The translations under genes were made by a program, and so were the position numbers. From Pseudobdellovibrionaceae bacterium (GTDB lineage: Bacteria; Bdellovibrionota; Bdellovibrionia; Bdellovibrionales; Bdellovibrionaceae): a stretch of DNA of 64,000 bases. Shown here in pieces: positions 43,422 through 52,339 of the stretch. The first letter of the stretch is position 1. Every line of letters starts with the position of its first letter. The stretch spans positions 1 to 64,000 of the forward strand of contig JAEUWH010000035.1 of assembly GCA_016785955.1 (NCBI GenBank), written 5' to 3'. The notes beneath the pieces were generated by a model, which was given only the letters and a program-made list of their open reading frames with translations, ran no database searches and had not been told where the DNA came from.

Positions 43422-44929
43422 TAGAAGATTCCTTTGGTATCCCGTTTGTTCGGGATCAATTTGTCGATGGGAATTTGCACATTCAATTGCTGAACCTGGT
43501 CCGGCGTCAAATCCACCAAGTTTTCACATAACGAAATAAAACGATTGCGTTCCTCTTTGGTAATGATTTCCTCGGTCAACATATCAAACTTGCGGATATA
43601 GTCTGCGCGCTTGAACGGTTTCGCACCAGCCGGATGAGCATTCGCAACGCCCAATTCATCCACCAATTTCGTTCCATTTTTAAACGTGATTTCTACGCGA
43701 CCACCAAAACGTTTTTTATCTGGATCCTGCGCATGATAAGCCTCGGTCCATTTAGGATCTTCAGCCGTCGTGATTTTATGCCATAAAGCCACCGTGTCCG
43801 GTCGATTCGCACGCTCTGGCGCATAAGACTTCACGTGATGCCAAAAACCATCCTGAAGGGCCACAGCAAAAATATACATGATCGAATGATCTAAAGTCTC
43901 GCGAGACGCCTTGGGATCCATCTTCTGAGGATCGTTCGCCCCCGTGCCGATAACATAGTGAGTATGATGAGACGTGTGGATTTGGATACCCGTGATATCC
44001 TCAAAATTAGTGATTTTTTGTTTCATACGGAAAGCAAGATCGATCAGCGCTTGTGATTGGTATTCCGCCGAATGTTCTTTTGTGTACGTTTCCAAGATGG
44101 CTTTTTTTGACTCGCCCACTTCTGGCAATGGAACTTCATATTTTCCATCTTTACCATCTAACATGTAGGCAATAACGGAATCTTCACCTTCATATATAGG
44201 TGACGGCGCCCCTTCTCCGCGCATGCAACGATCAACCGCCTCGACCGCTAATTTACCGGCGTGCGCTGGTGCATACGCTTTCCATGACGAGATTTCACCT
44301 TTGCGAGATTGACGCGTATTGAAGGATACGTGAACCGCTTGCTGAATTGATTGGTACACAATTTCCGTTGGCAGTCCCAGCAGAGTGCCAATGCCAGCGG
44401 CCGATGCTGGACACAAGTGAGCGATATGATCTTTTTTGTGTTTATGCAAACAAATGGCTTTCACCAAATTCACGTGGATTTCATATCCCGTTAAAATTCC
44501 ACGCATTAAATCTTTTCCATTTTTATTCAACTGTTGAGCCACCGCTAATATGGGAGGAATGTTGTCTCCAGGATGTGAGTAATCCGCAGCCAAATAAGTA
44601 TCATGATAGTCTAACTCACGAACAGCCGTTCCATTTGCCCAAGCCGCCCATTCTGGTGAGAATCTTTGGTCATTAGGCATTCCAAATACCGTCGCACCAC
44701 CAACACGTGGATGACATAAAGCCATCGCACGCGCCGAAGCCACTGGTCGGCGATTCGCTGAAGCAATCGCTACGGACGCATTATCGATAATACGATTAAT
44801 CACCATTTCCACTGATCCTGAATCCAGCGAGGAGTTGTCAGTGGCAATTTCAGCCATTTTCCAAGCTAATTGATCTTTGCGATCTAATTTTTCTTTTGAT
44901 GGGTACACACGAACTAAATGTTTTTTCAT
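43421..44929 (-). CDS. prpD: 2-methylcitrate dehydratase, MmgE/PrpD family
   Basis: A 502-residue cofactor-free dehydratase converting 2-methylcitrate to 2-methyl-cis-aconitate in the methylcitrate cycle. Family segments include [30 protein letters not shown], read in parts at about 90-120, then [12 protein letters not shown] and [18 protein letters not shown] lies before the ATG. It is the first gene of prpD-prpB-prpC, so propionyl-CoA, for example from odd-chain or branched lipids, can be oxidised. Confidence 0.92.
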   Translation of the reverse strand: MKKHLVRVYPSKEKLDRKDQLAWKMAEIATDNSSLDSGSVEMVINRIIDNASVAIASANRRPVASARAMALCHPRVGGATVFGMPNDQRFSPEWAAWANGTAVRELDYHDTYLAADYSHPGDNIPPILAVAQQLNKNGKDLMRGILTGYEIHVNLVKAICLHKHKKDHIAHLCPASAAGIGTLLGLPTEIVYQSIQQAVHVSFNTRQSRKGEISSWKAYAPAHAGKLAVEAVDRCMRGEGAPSPIYEGEDSVIAYMLDGKDGKYEVPLPEVGESKKAILETYTKEHSAEYQSQALIDLAFRMKQKITNFEDITGIQIHTSHHTHYVIGTGANDPQKMDPKASRETLDHSIMYIFAVALQDGFWHHVKSYAPERANRPDTVALWHKITTAEDPKWTEAYHAQDPDKKRFGGRVEITFKNGTKLVDELGVANAHPAGAKPFKRADYIRKFDMLTEEIITKEERNRFISLCENLVDLTPDQVQQLNVQIPIDKLIPNKRDTKGIF

Positions 44930-45034
44930 ACAGAATGTCCTTTATAGAAAAGCTTTTTACAGCTATAAAATTTAGAATGGCCCCAAGCTACCCTTTAAAA
45001 CTAAATGGGGTCAAACAAAAGATAGGAAATTGGG

Positions 45035-45688
45035 ATGCTGACTCTAGAAAAAAATGGCGACAATTTTGTGGAAGAAAAACTGTTAACAGGTCAGCGAAAA
45101 TTGTCCGACTGTATTCAGCAAATTGCCCAACAAATAGGCCCAGGAATGACAGAAAAACAAGGGGCCGCAATCACTCAGGACATCTTACAATCAAGCGGCT
45201 TTGGAAAGAATTGGCATCCACCCAAAATTCGTTTTGGATCTAATACTCTAAAAACCTTTTCCGAACCATCTGCTCCCGAAATTGTATTGCAGGAAAACGA
45301 TATTTTCTTTCTCGATTTGGGGCCAATCATTGCCGATCACGAATGTGATTTTGGTCAAACTTTTGTCTTAGGAAATAACCCTGACCTTCTGCGCCTACGT
45401 GATGCAAGTAAGAATTTGTTTTATCTGGTACAGACTAAGTGGTCTAAAGAACATTTATCTGGCGCCGCATTGTACGAATACGCCCACTCCGAAGCTCAGA
45501 AATTGGGATACTCATTTGTGACTCGAGGAGCCAGCGGCCATCGAATTGGCGATTTCCCCCATCATGTTCACTATCGAGGTAATTTGATGAGCATCACAGA
45601 GCCCGTGCAACCTCGGCGATGGATTTTAGAAATTCAAATCCATGACCAAAACCTGAATCGAGGAGCCTTCTTCGAAGATATCTTGTAA
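45035..45688 (+). CDS. M24-family metallopeptidase-like protein
   Basis: A 217-residue protein with the pita-bread fold of aminopeptidase P/methionine aminopeptidase relatives. Metal-ligand-like residues occur in FLDLGPIIADHECDFGQTF (two Asp), GHRIGDFPHH (His) and LEIQI (Glu). The N-terminal domain of aminopeptidase P is absent, and the last Glu motif is shortened, so activity is uncertain. AGGAA precedes the ATG. It diverges from the prp operon. Confidence 0.75.
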   Translation: MLTLEKNGDNFVEEKLLTGQRKLSDCIQQIAQQIGPGMTEKQGAAITQDILQSSGFGKNWHPPKIRFGSNTLKTFSEPSAPEIVLQENDIFFLDLGPIIADHECDFGQTFVLGNNPDLLRLRDASKNLFYLVQTKWSKEHLSGAALYEYAHSEAQKLGYSFVTRGASGHRIGDFPHHVHYRGNLMSITEPVQPRRWILEIQIHDQNLNRGAFFEDIL

Positions 45689-45891
45689 AGCTATATAACG
45701 ACAGTCACTCTTCACGTCCGAATTCTCAAACTGAGAATCACCATATTTCCTATGACCAGAGCGAAATAAAGCGGATTTAAAATATTTTTTCGTTCGTTGC
45801 CAGATAAGCCTAAAGTCCAGCCAAAGTCTGCCGAAAAAGACTATGTGCTGTGCTAGCACGTTAGCAAACCACCTACGAAAGGAGAGTTGGG

Positions 45892-45915
45892 ATGCCCGGT
45901 AGACCGGATATCTGA
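45892..45915 (+). CDS. Possible 7-codon leader peptide
   Basis: AAAGGAGAG is followed by ATG and the frame MPGRPDI-stop. It lies 53 nt upstream of a second small ORF with a strong ribosome-binding site and shares an apparent transcript with it. It could be a leader peptide, but so short a frame may be chance. Confidence 0.2.
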   Translation: MPGRPDI

Positions 45916-45968
45916 AGAGTCTCAAAGAAAAAGATCGGAAAATAAAACGAACTTAAGGAGGCTCTTGA

Positions 45969-46061
45969 ATGCGAACGTTTTTCAAAAGTAAAGCAACCAA
46001 AAAAGTCTTAAAACAGGAGTTGTTGGAATTATCTTTAAGACCAGAGACAGGGCCACCTTAG
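45969..46061 (+). CDS. Small protein (30 aa) with strong RBS and terminator
   Basis: The frame encodes MRTFFKSKATKKVLKQ and continues with 14 more residues ending ETGPP. A near-consensus AAGGAGG lies 7 nt before the ATG, and an intrinsic terminator starts 31 nt after the stop, so this is a complete small gene. The product is basic at the N-terminus and looks helical. No signal peptide or family is recognised. The rest of the 457-bp gap (45689-46145) includes a palindrome GTGCTAGCAC (45850-45859) that could be an operator. Confidence 0.55.
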   Translation: MRTFFKSKATKKVLKQELLELSLRPETGPP

Positions 46062-46091
46062 CGGGCCTGAAAATAAAATGCTAAAATTAGG

Positions 46092-46119
46092 AAAGCTCTG
46101 ACGAAATCAGAGCTTTTTT
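46092..46119 (+). terminator. Rho-independent terminator
   Basis: AAAGCTCTGA (46092-46101) pairs with TCAGAGCTTT (46107-46116) around a CGAAA loop and is followed by a T-run. It ends the transcript of the 30-residue gene. Confidence 0.9.
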
Positions 46120-46145
46120 AATTTGTACAAACGGAATGTCAGAAA

Positions 46146-46631
46146 CTATATGCAAATAATCGAATCTAATATGTAGCGCTTATCCGCATTAAATGTAACG
46201 GACTGAGGTAACACCATATTCACGTTCACACGATCGATTTTCACCGACCTAAATTCACTTAAATAAACAGCCGCATTCAAATGGGCACCTTTACGCAAAG
46301 GCTTACGCCCCATAACCGCACAGATTGAGTCCGCGACCGCCGATACCGCCTGAAAGTGGGTCGACGCCGCCGATGAACGCGGGTCTAACTCGATACCGTA
46401 ATGATCACGGCCAAGCACTAGCTTAGGGTAGATCAATCGCACTTCACCAGTAGGGTAGGCAATACCCTGGGCCGAGAATTTAAAATGAACCCATTGTCGG
46501 TTATTCAACAAAGAAATATGAATAGCATTCATGTAGGCCTTAATATTACTGCCATTCACTACCGGTTTAACTTGTGCAGATAACGACATGGCAAGCACGA
46601 GTACGGAAATAATAATTTTTATCAATGACAT
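46146..46631 (-). CDS. Hypothetical secreted protein (161 aa)
   Basis: A predicted periplasmic or exported protein with a signal peptide (about 1-19, cleavage after SLSA). The mature part is mostly beta-like, with short repeats of hydrophobic-polar alternation (HFKFSAQGIAYP, VRLIYPKLVLG). AGGAG lies before the ATG. I recognise no family. It is convergent with the 30-residue gene and diverges from the lipid locus at 46.8 kb. Confidence 0.6.
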   Translation of the reverse strand: MSLIKIIISVLVLAMSLSAQVKPVVNGSNIKAYMNAIHISLLNNRQWVHFKFSAQGIAYPTGEVRLIYPKLVLGRDHYGIELDPRSSAASTHFQAVSAVADSICAVMGRKPLRKGAHLNAAVYLSEFRSVKIDRVNVNMVLPQSVTFNADKRYILDSIICI

Positions 46632-46829
46632 ATTTTCTCCTAAAATTTACAGCGATTGATTGTAATCTTACAAAGATCTGGTCTTTGTTTGAATGGCCTA
46701 TACCTGAATCAACCAGAACTCAAACTGTTTTATCTTTTTTGCAAGGAATCTCTTGTAAAAATAAGCGCAACCCCGTCCGAATGGATCTGCTGAAAGTGTT
46801 GACAGAATCCTGCATGAAAAATCATATTT

Positions 46830-47639
46830 ATGTGTATGGGACGTTTTTTTCACTATGCAATCTATCCGTTGTTCATCATTTCGTTTGTTGTCCCGATGTT
46901 GGTGATGTACGACCGCTTGTCGCCGGCAGAACTCCGACACCTTTCTTTAGCTTTGATATCAGGCTGCGTGCTCGCCGCATTTTTACTAGAGTTTTTTTTG
47001 CCTTTTGACCAAAACTTTAGAATGTTCTCTGGACAATTTCTTTGGGATAGCTATTTTACATTCATCCAGTTGCCTTTAGTTTCGATCGCAATCGAATGGA
47101 TCGGCAATGTCCTTAAAACCCAACAAATTCCGACTCTAGGTTTTTTATGGCCTCATCATTTAAATCCCATTGCCCAAATGTTTATGATTCTGGTTATAGC
47201 TGAATTGTTTTACTTTGTTTACCACTTCGTGAGCCACAAATCAGATTTACTCTGGTCCATCCATAAGTACCATCACCAGTACGCAACCGTATATTGGAAC
47301 AATTCAGCCACATTTCATGCCATTGATATTACCTTAAGCGCTTTTTTTTACTTTTTACCACTCCTTATGTTTTCAGTTAGCCCATATGTTCAATATTTGT
47401 TTGTGACGCTCAGTGGAGTCACGGGAATTTTGATTCATGTAAACTTTAGGCACAGCACACGTTTTATAAACAAGATCTTTAACACCTCGGAACTGCATCG
47501 TTGGCATCATCAGCCCGAAGCCATGTCTAAAAATTTTGGCAAAGTTTTATGTATTTGGGATTGGATTTTTAACACCCGCTACGAACGCGATAATAAATAT
47601 ATTTTGAAAGCTAACCATGCCATCAGCCAAGCTAAATAA
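46830..47639 (+). CDS. Fatty acid hydroxylase/sterol desaturase-family di-iron membrane enzyme
   Basis: A 269-residue membrane protein with four to five hydrophobic segments and the histidine boxes of the superfamily: HFVSH (about 131-135), HKYHH (about 144-148), and HVNFRHS and ELHRWHH near 203-227. Such enzymes hydroxylate or desaturate fatty acyl chains, sphingoid bases or sterols at a di-iron centre in the membrane. It is the first gene of a plus-strand series (46830-51589) and overlaps the next gene by 23 bp. In this setting a long-chain-base or acyl hydroxylase is the best guess. ATG 46836 is an alternative start; no clear ribosome-binding site is seen. Confidence 0.82.
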   Translation: MCMGRFFHYAIYPLFIISFVVPMLVMYDRLSPAELRHLSLALISGCVLAAFLLEFFLPFDQNFRMFSGQFLWDSYFTFIQLPLVSIAIEWIGNVLKTQQIPTLGFLWPHHLNPIAQMFMILVIAELFYFVYHFVSHKSDLLWSIHKYHHQYATVYWNNSATFHAIDITLSAFFYFLPLLMFSVSPYVQYLFVTLSGVTGILIHVNFRHSTRFINKIFNTSELHRWHHQPEAMSKNFGKVLCIWDWIFNTRYERDNKYILKANHAISQAK

Positions 47640-49017
47640 TCTTTCAGCGTCGCTTGTATTGTTAAATCTTGTCACGCTTTCTGATCAAGAACTCGCACGA
47701 TTAAAATATACTCTGACAGCGATTCAAACCGATTCACTCTGGACCGAATGGCTTGATCTGGTACAATTGAACGCCTGCGAAAGCTTGATTTATCTGAATC
47801 TCGTGAAATGGAATTTGGAAATTCCAGATTCTATTCAGGCCCAATTGAAATCCGTATTTGATAAGGTTGCAAAGCAAAATGCACTTCGCAACGAGGAAGC
47901 TAAACGTATTTTTTCACAACTCTCTTCGGCACATATTCCGTTCGTTGTACTCAAAGGCCAAGCCTTAACTGAATTCCTATACAATTCGCCCTACTACAAA
48001 AAAATGAATGATGTTGATTTTCTCGTACCAAAATCATCTTTGGATCAGCTTCAAAAGCTATACATTCGATTGAATTTGGAATGTGCGGCCAGTATTGGCG
48101 GACGGAACTATCGCAAACAAGAAAATTTTTCCCATCACTGGCCGCCTTTTTTTACTCGAAATTTGAATTGCGTGCTAGGAACGCACTGGAATCTTGTCAC
48201 CCCCCTATCAAAAATTAAAATCCAGGAACAGAATCTTTGGCAAAACACGGTTCCTCATTCCTATTTGGGCATTCCTTGTTTTCGCTTGAACGATCTTTAT
48301 TTCTTCTTTCACCTCACGGTTCATTTAGCTTATTACAAGACAGGACTTAAAGAGTTATGCGATCCACTGAATTGGTACCGTTTAAAACACGCAAACATTG
48401 ACTACCAAAAATTTTTAGATCTTGTGCAACAATGCCATGCCTATGATCCCGTTTATAGAAATTTATACTTAATGAATTGTGTTTTCCCAGAGGCCACTTT
48501 ACATAAATGGATTCAAGCCCTGGAACCCAACGTCTCGTCATTTGTTGTCCAAGACACTCAATTTCGCTGCCGAGAACCTTACTACGTCGTACGATCACGC
48601 AGTACGCAAACCAGCCGCATCGAGAAAAGCTACGCGCTTTTTTCATTGAGTGACATGTTTTATGAAAAGTTTTACTTTCTTCTTAAAATGTGGACGCATT
48701 TTCTGCTTCCCAAACAACGCGACGTCATCCATATGCAAAGCTTGGACGACTTGCCAGGACGATTCACCCTGCTCCTTGGATACATTAAAACTCCCTATTT
48801 GCTTTCGCGCGTTTTTGCATTCGATTTGGGCTGGAAATTGCATTTTCTATTAATCGCCAAACATCACTATGATCTTTTAAAGTCGATTGCATATTTTATT
48901 CTGGGAGTATTTAGCTCAGGACGAATTGTTTCAATCCCGCAAACACTGCCGCAGAAGATAAAAACTTTAAATTTACCGATCGACTCAATCGAACAAATTA
49001 AGGATAAATTGGAATAA
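47617..49017 (+). CDS. Nucleotidyltransferase-family protein (PF14907-like)
   Basis: A 466-residue protein whose region at about 108-145 has FVVLKGQALTEFL and KKMNDVDFLVP. These match the pol-beta-like nucleotidyltransferase fold, with the two metal-binding acidic residues in NDVDFLV. Members of this family (NTP_transf_5) are uncharacterised and often lie in biosynthetic gene clusters. The C-terminal 250 residues show no known domain but include several aromatic-rich helices. It might activate or modify a head group. That is inference. It ends 2 nt before the next gene. Confidence 0.65.
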   Translation: MPSAKLNNLSASLVLLNLVTLSDQELARLKYTLTAIQTDSLWTEWLDLVQLNACESLIYLNLVKWNLEIPDSIQAQLKSVFDKVAKQNALRNEEAKRIFSQLSSAHIPFVVLKGQALTEFLYNSPYYKKMNDVDFLVPKSSLDQLQKLYIRLNLECAASIGGRNYRKQENFSHHWPPFFTRNLNCVLGTHWNLVTPLSKIKIQEQNLWQNTVPHSYLGIPCFRLNDLYFFFHLTVHLAYYKTGLKELCDPLNWYRLKHANIDYQKFLDLVQQCHAYDPVYRNLYLMNCVFPEATLHKWIQALEPNVSSFVVQDTQFRCREPYYVVRSRSTQTSRIEKSYALFSLSDMFYEKFYFLLKMWTHFLLPKQRDVIHMQSLDDLPGRFTLLLGYIKTPYLLSRVFAFDLGWKLHFLLIAKHHYDLLKSIAYFILGVFSSGRIVSIPQTLPQKIKTLNLPIDSIEQIKDKLE

Positions 49018-49019
49018 GA

Positions 49020-50543
49020 ATGAAAACAACCCAATGGACTCGAGAAGAAAGCAAAGAACGATTTCCAAATTCACTGTCACCCTTGGGATGGAGTGTAATG
49101 CAGTCCGCACTAGAAATAAATCTTGAGTCTATCAAAAAAGAATTTTGCCTAAAAAAATTATCAGCGAATCAAGTCACGCGCTGGGTAGACGGTTATCTGT
49201 ACTCAAGTCATAATTTTTTCAGAAAAATCCCACTGACTCACTTTGCTTGGATACCACTGATTGGATTTGGCTGGAAATTGGTTGTGCATTTTCTTGCGAG
49301 TCTATTTTCTTCCGCACATGGAACATCGTTGAAAATTCGTTTTCTAAATCGCCTTTATGAAAAGGAATTGTCCCACAAAATCCAATTGTTAATTTCTGAA
49401 TGGACATCCCAGCTGCCTAGCCACATACAAAACTTTGAAGACAACAAAGCCGCTAGTCTGACATGGAATGTGTCCGATGTTCATTTTCAAAAGCTCTTAG
49501 ACAAAATCGAACGTGATGGTTGTGCGTACAATCGTTTGGACTTTGCCATTTATTTCTATAAAAATATTTTGAAATCTTTGATCGAAAAAATAAACACAGA
49601 ACAATCCAACCGCATTGCTTTACTGACAGGACAAAGTGCCTTTCAAATTGGAAAGTACATCAGTCAAACTCTAGCCGAAGCACACTCGTTAAGTTCTACG
49701 GCACAGCAAATTGCCTTTACACAATCTCGTCTGGGGCATTTGTCCCTAGGCTGGGATATTGCCCAACTTACATTTGCCGAACAGCCCGCGCTGATGAGCA
49801 AAATGCTGTCGGACCCCGCGAACCGACTGATCTCGACCCCCGCGTATATGGCTATCTCGCCAATGGAAGAACAGTTTATTCAGCTGGTGTCCTGCGACGA
49901 ACAACACCGCTTTTACGCATCCTATCAGTTTCCCTATGTCCGAACGCTATTGAAGCAAATCAACGAGCAGTGGCTAAAAAGAAATATTTTAGAAAAAGAG
50001 GACGATTTTTACTGCCTAACCTTATCGGAAGTCAAACAAACGCATTCACGATTGGTAACGGCAGAGCCGATAGATATCGAGACAATCCAGTATAAGGTTA
50101 AAACACGCTTGTCTTATCTGAAACCCTTCGCTCGAGACGTATTGAACACCGAAGATATGCACGCCCAAGAAGATATCTTTTACTCATCTAAAAATTCGTA
50201 TCAACCACTAGATATCGAAAATGTTCAACAATGGCAGGGAGTCAAGGTCAGCCCGGGCGTTGCTCAAGGACAAGCCTATTGGGTCACGGACTATAAAAAT
50301 TTGGCTGATTGCCCCGATCAACGCATTGTCCTTTGTGAAACCCCCTCACCCAATCTGCACACTGCATTTATAAAAGCCAAAGCCATCGTTGCCGAAACAG
50401 GGGGGATCTTGAGTCACGGCGCCATCGTCGCTCGAGAACTGCAGATCCCCTGCATTTTACAAGTACGAAACTTGAAAAGCATCAAAAACGATGATTGGAT
50501 CGAAGTGGACGCACATTTCGGCATCATTAAGAGACTTTCATGA
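49020..50543 (+). CDS. Phosphohistidine swivelling-domain protein lacking ATP-grasp
   Basis: A 507-residue protein. Residues about 410-507 are a PEP-utilising mobile domain: VSPGVAQGQAYWV, then TGGILSHGAIVARELQIPC with the phosphorylatable His at about 466. The N-terminus starts WTREESKERFPNSLSPLGWSV, resembling the central helical substrate-binding region of rifampin phosphotransferase-like enzymes. The ATP-grasp domain that phosphorylates the His in those enzymes is missing, as is the PEP-binding barrel. It must therefore receive phosphate from another protein or be inactive. It overlaps the next gene, a ThiL-like kinase, by 4 bp. I can name the fold but not the reaction. Confidence 0.75.
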   Translation: MKTTQWTREESKERFPNSLSPLGWSVMQSALEINLESIKKEFCLKKLSANQVTRWVDGYLYSSHNFFRKIPLTHFAWIPLIGFGWKLVVHFLASLFSSAHGTSLKIRFLNRLYEKELSHKIQLLISEWTSQLPSHIQNFEDNKAASLTWNVSDVHFQKLLDKIERDGCAYNRLDFAIYFYKNILKSLIEKINTEQSNRIALLTGQSAFQIGKYISQTLAEAHSLSSTAQQIAFTQSRLGHLSLGWDIAQLTFAEQPALMSKMLSDPANRLISTPAYMAISPMEEQFIQLVSCDEQHRFYASYQFPYVRTLLKQINEQWLKRNILEKEDDFYCLTLSEVKQTHSRLVTAEPIDIETIQYKVKTRLSYLKPFARDVLNTEDMHAQEDIFYSSKNSYQPLDIENVQQWQGVKVSPGVAQGQAYWVTDYKNLADCPDQRIVLCETPSPNLHTAFIKAKAIVAETGGILSHGAIVARELQIPCILQVRNLKSIKNDDWIEVDAHFGIIKRLS

Positions 50544-51589
50544 TACAAACTAAAATTTATGAAATAGAAAAAATCACAAGACTGATCGCAGCCTTCAAGC
50601 GAGCGCCTTACCAACGCAATCGTATTTATGAATCCGATAGCGAAATTCTAGATTTCGGCTTGGAAAAAAATATCGCTATCACAAGTGACATTTTGTGTGA
50701 AGAAATTGAATGGGGCTTAATTTCTGATCCTTACGTCATGGGATGGGTTAATGTCACCGCTAGCCTATCTGATCTGGCGGCCGTCGCCGCCGAACCACTA
50801 GGGGTCTTGGTTGGGCTCAGCCATTCGCAATCCACCAGTCAGGATTTTTTATCTCGATTTTGGCAAGGCACTCGCGAAGCCCTCGACGAACATCAGACAT
50901 TTCTGCTCGGAGGCGACACAAACATATCAAATTCATTTTTAGTTTCCTGTACAGGGATCGGACAGCGGGCAAAATCGACATTGCTGAATCGCAAAGGCAT
51001 AAATGACGGCGACCTAGTTTATCTTTCCGGACCCGTGGGAATGGGAACCGCTGTTGGTTTTGCTAATTTTGTTGTCAAGCCAAAGTCCGCAACCATGGCC
51101 TCGCAAATCGAACCTATGTTTAAACCCAAGGCTCGTTTATCCGAAGCTCACGTGATCGCAAAATTTGCAAGTAGCTGCATTGATACCAGTGATGGCTTAC
51201 TGGCGGCCGTCGATTTTTTATCTCAACTGAATCAAATCCAAATGGAATTGACACTTTCGAAAACACATTTCCATTCCATTTGCTGGCAGCTGGTTGATCA
51301 GTTAAAAATTCCGTGGATTTTGTTTTCAAGTATTCATCTAGGTGAATTCGAACTGCTCTTTACGATTCCACCACAAAATCAAACCGCTTTTGAAATGGAA
51401 ATGCGCCAGAAAAATTTTTCGTTTTTAAAAATTGGACAAATACGTTCGGCCTTTAGTCAGCTACACGTGAATGGGTGTGCAATTGATTTAAATCCTATAC
51501 GTAATTTACTGAATGACTTGAAAGATCCATCTCTTTATCTTGGTTCGCAACAGCGTTGGGCCTCGGGATTGGCGATCCCCCTAATCTAG
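50540..51589 (+). CDS. ThiL/AIR-synthase-like ATP-binding protein, copy 1
   Basis: A 349-residue protein of the PurM/ThiL/SelD/HypE superfamily. ATP and Mg-site segments are AITSDIL, NVTASLSDLAAVAAEP (about 71-86), LLGGDTN (about 124) and CIDTSDGLLAAVDFL (about 210). This is the ThiL pattern, but the gene lies in a lipid-type locus without thiamine genes, and a second divergent copy lies at 56179-57222. A role as kinase of another phosphorylated intermediate is therefore likelier than thiamine-phosphate kinase, though true ThiL is not excluded. It is translationally coupled to the swivelling-domain gene. Its stop codon falls inside a 24-bp dispersed repeat. Confidence 0.75.
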   Translation: MIQTKIYEIEKITRLIAAFKRAPYQRNRIYESDSEILDFGLEKNIAITSDILCEEIEWGLISDPYVMGWVNVTASLSDLAAVAAEPLGVLVGLSHSQSTSQDFLSRFWQGTREALDEHQTFLLGGDTNISNSFLVSCTGIGQRAKSTLLNRKGINDGDLVYLSGPVGMGTAVGFANFVVKPKSATMASQIEPMFKPKARLSEAHVIAKFASSCIDTSDGLLAAVDFLSQLNQIQMELTLSKTHFHSICWQLVDQLKIPWILFSSIHLGEFELLFTIPPQNQTAFEMEMRQKNFSFLKIGQIRSAFSQLHVNGCAIDLNPIRNLLNDLKDPSLYLGSQQRWASGLAIPLI

Positions 51590-51609
51590 ATAGGTTGGTA
51601 ATGACAGTT
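51586..51609 (-). repeat. Inverted copy of the 33.6-kb repeat
   Basis: On the minus strand the 24 bases match 33621-33644 exactly and contain GTCATTACCAACCTATCT. The copy lies at the convergent junction of the ThiL-like and HAD genes and includes the ThiL-like stop codon. Confidence 0.85.
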
Positions 51610-51632
51610 AGCAACGACAAACCTAAATTTTC

Positions 51633-52316
51633 CTAGAGTAGACGTTTACTTAAATCTTGCCACGATTGAAGTTTATCTTGAGACAAGATGGCCGTCTCGA
51701 TACCAGCCAAACGCGCGGGCCCATCTTTAAGTTCACTATCACCAATTAAAATGCAACTTTGCGGATCAAGATCAAACAATTGAAGCGCGTAAACATAGTA
51801 AGACACGTTTGGCTTACAAGCCATGGCGTTTTGAGAATGCGTAAACCCAGCAAAATCATCAACAGAATACCCGGCCCATTCGAGTCGTTTTTTCACATTG
51901 AACTCGGGCCAAATCGGATTGGTCCAAATATAAAGCCTTTTTCCTTGTCCTTTCGCCTGCTGGACAAACTTTTGCGCACCAGGAACAGCCGTGAACAGCG
52001 ACTGCCATTTTAAAAAGTCCTTTTGATAGTACTGCTCAAGTTCCCATTCTATTTTTTCTTTCGGCATAGCAGTCTCCCGACAACAGATGTCAAGCAGAAC
52101 ATCATAGTTTTTTTTCCCCGAACCTGGCTCATTTTTTAACATGGCTTTAATTGCGGTACTCACTACCGGGACCGTATTTATAAATCCAAAAAGTTTAGAG
52201 AACCGCTGATATAAGCGAAATGCGTTGTATATCAAAAAAAGATTTTCGCGAGATTCCACTAAAGTTCCATCTAAATCCAAAAGAATGCAGTCATATTTGT
52301 GATTGAAAGACTTCAT
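51633..52316 (-). CDS. HAD-superfamily hydrolase
   Basis: A 227-residue phosphatase-like protein. The HAD motif I is LLDLDGTLVES with Asp14 (nucleophile) and Asp16; motif II-like IWTNP and motif IV-like ILIGDSELKDGPA follow. The cap region (about 20-110) is helical, as in phosphoglycolate-phosphatase-like enzymes. It is the only minus-strand gene between the two plus-strand halves of the lipid-type locus and diverges from the epimerase gene 23 bp away. A phosphatase acting on a pathway intermediate is possible; the substrate is unknown. Confidence 0.8.
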   Translation of the reverse strand: MKSFNHKYDCILLDLDGTLVESRENLFLIYNAFRLYQRFSKLFGFINTVPVVSTAIKAMLKNEPGSGKKNYDVLLDICCRETAMPKEKIEWELEQYYQKDFLKWQSLFTAVPGAQKFVQQAKGQGKRLYIWTNPIWPEFNVKKRLEWAGYSVDDFAGFTHSQNAMACKPNVSYYVYALQLFDLDPQSCILIGDSELKDGPARLAGIETAILSQDKLQSWQDLSKRLL

Positions 52317-52339
52317 ATAGTATGAAACGATAAAACAGA

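Noticed and set aside
45626-45925. 99-codon minus-strand frame
   Set aside because: It overlaps the end of the M24-like gene antisense, has no ribosome-binding site and resembles no protein.
46625-47008. 127-codon plus-strand frame overlapping the hydroxylase start
   Set aside because: It is out of frame with the histidine-box protein and shows no family features.
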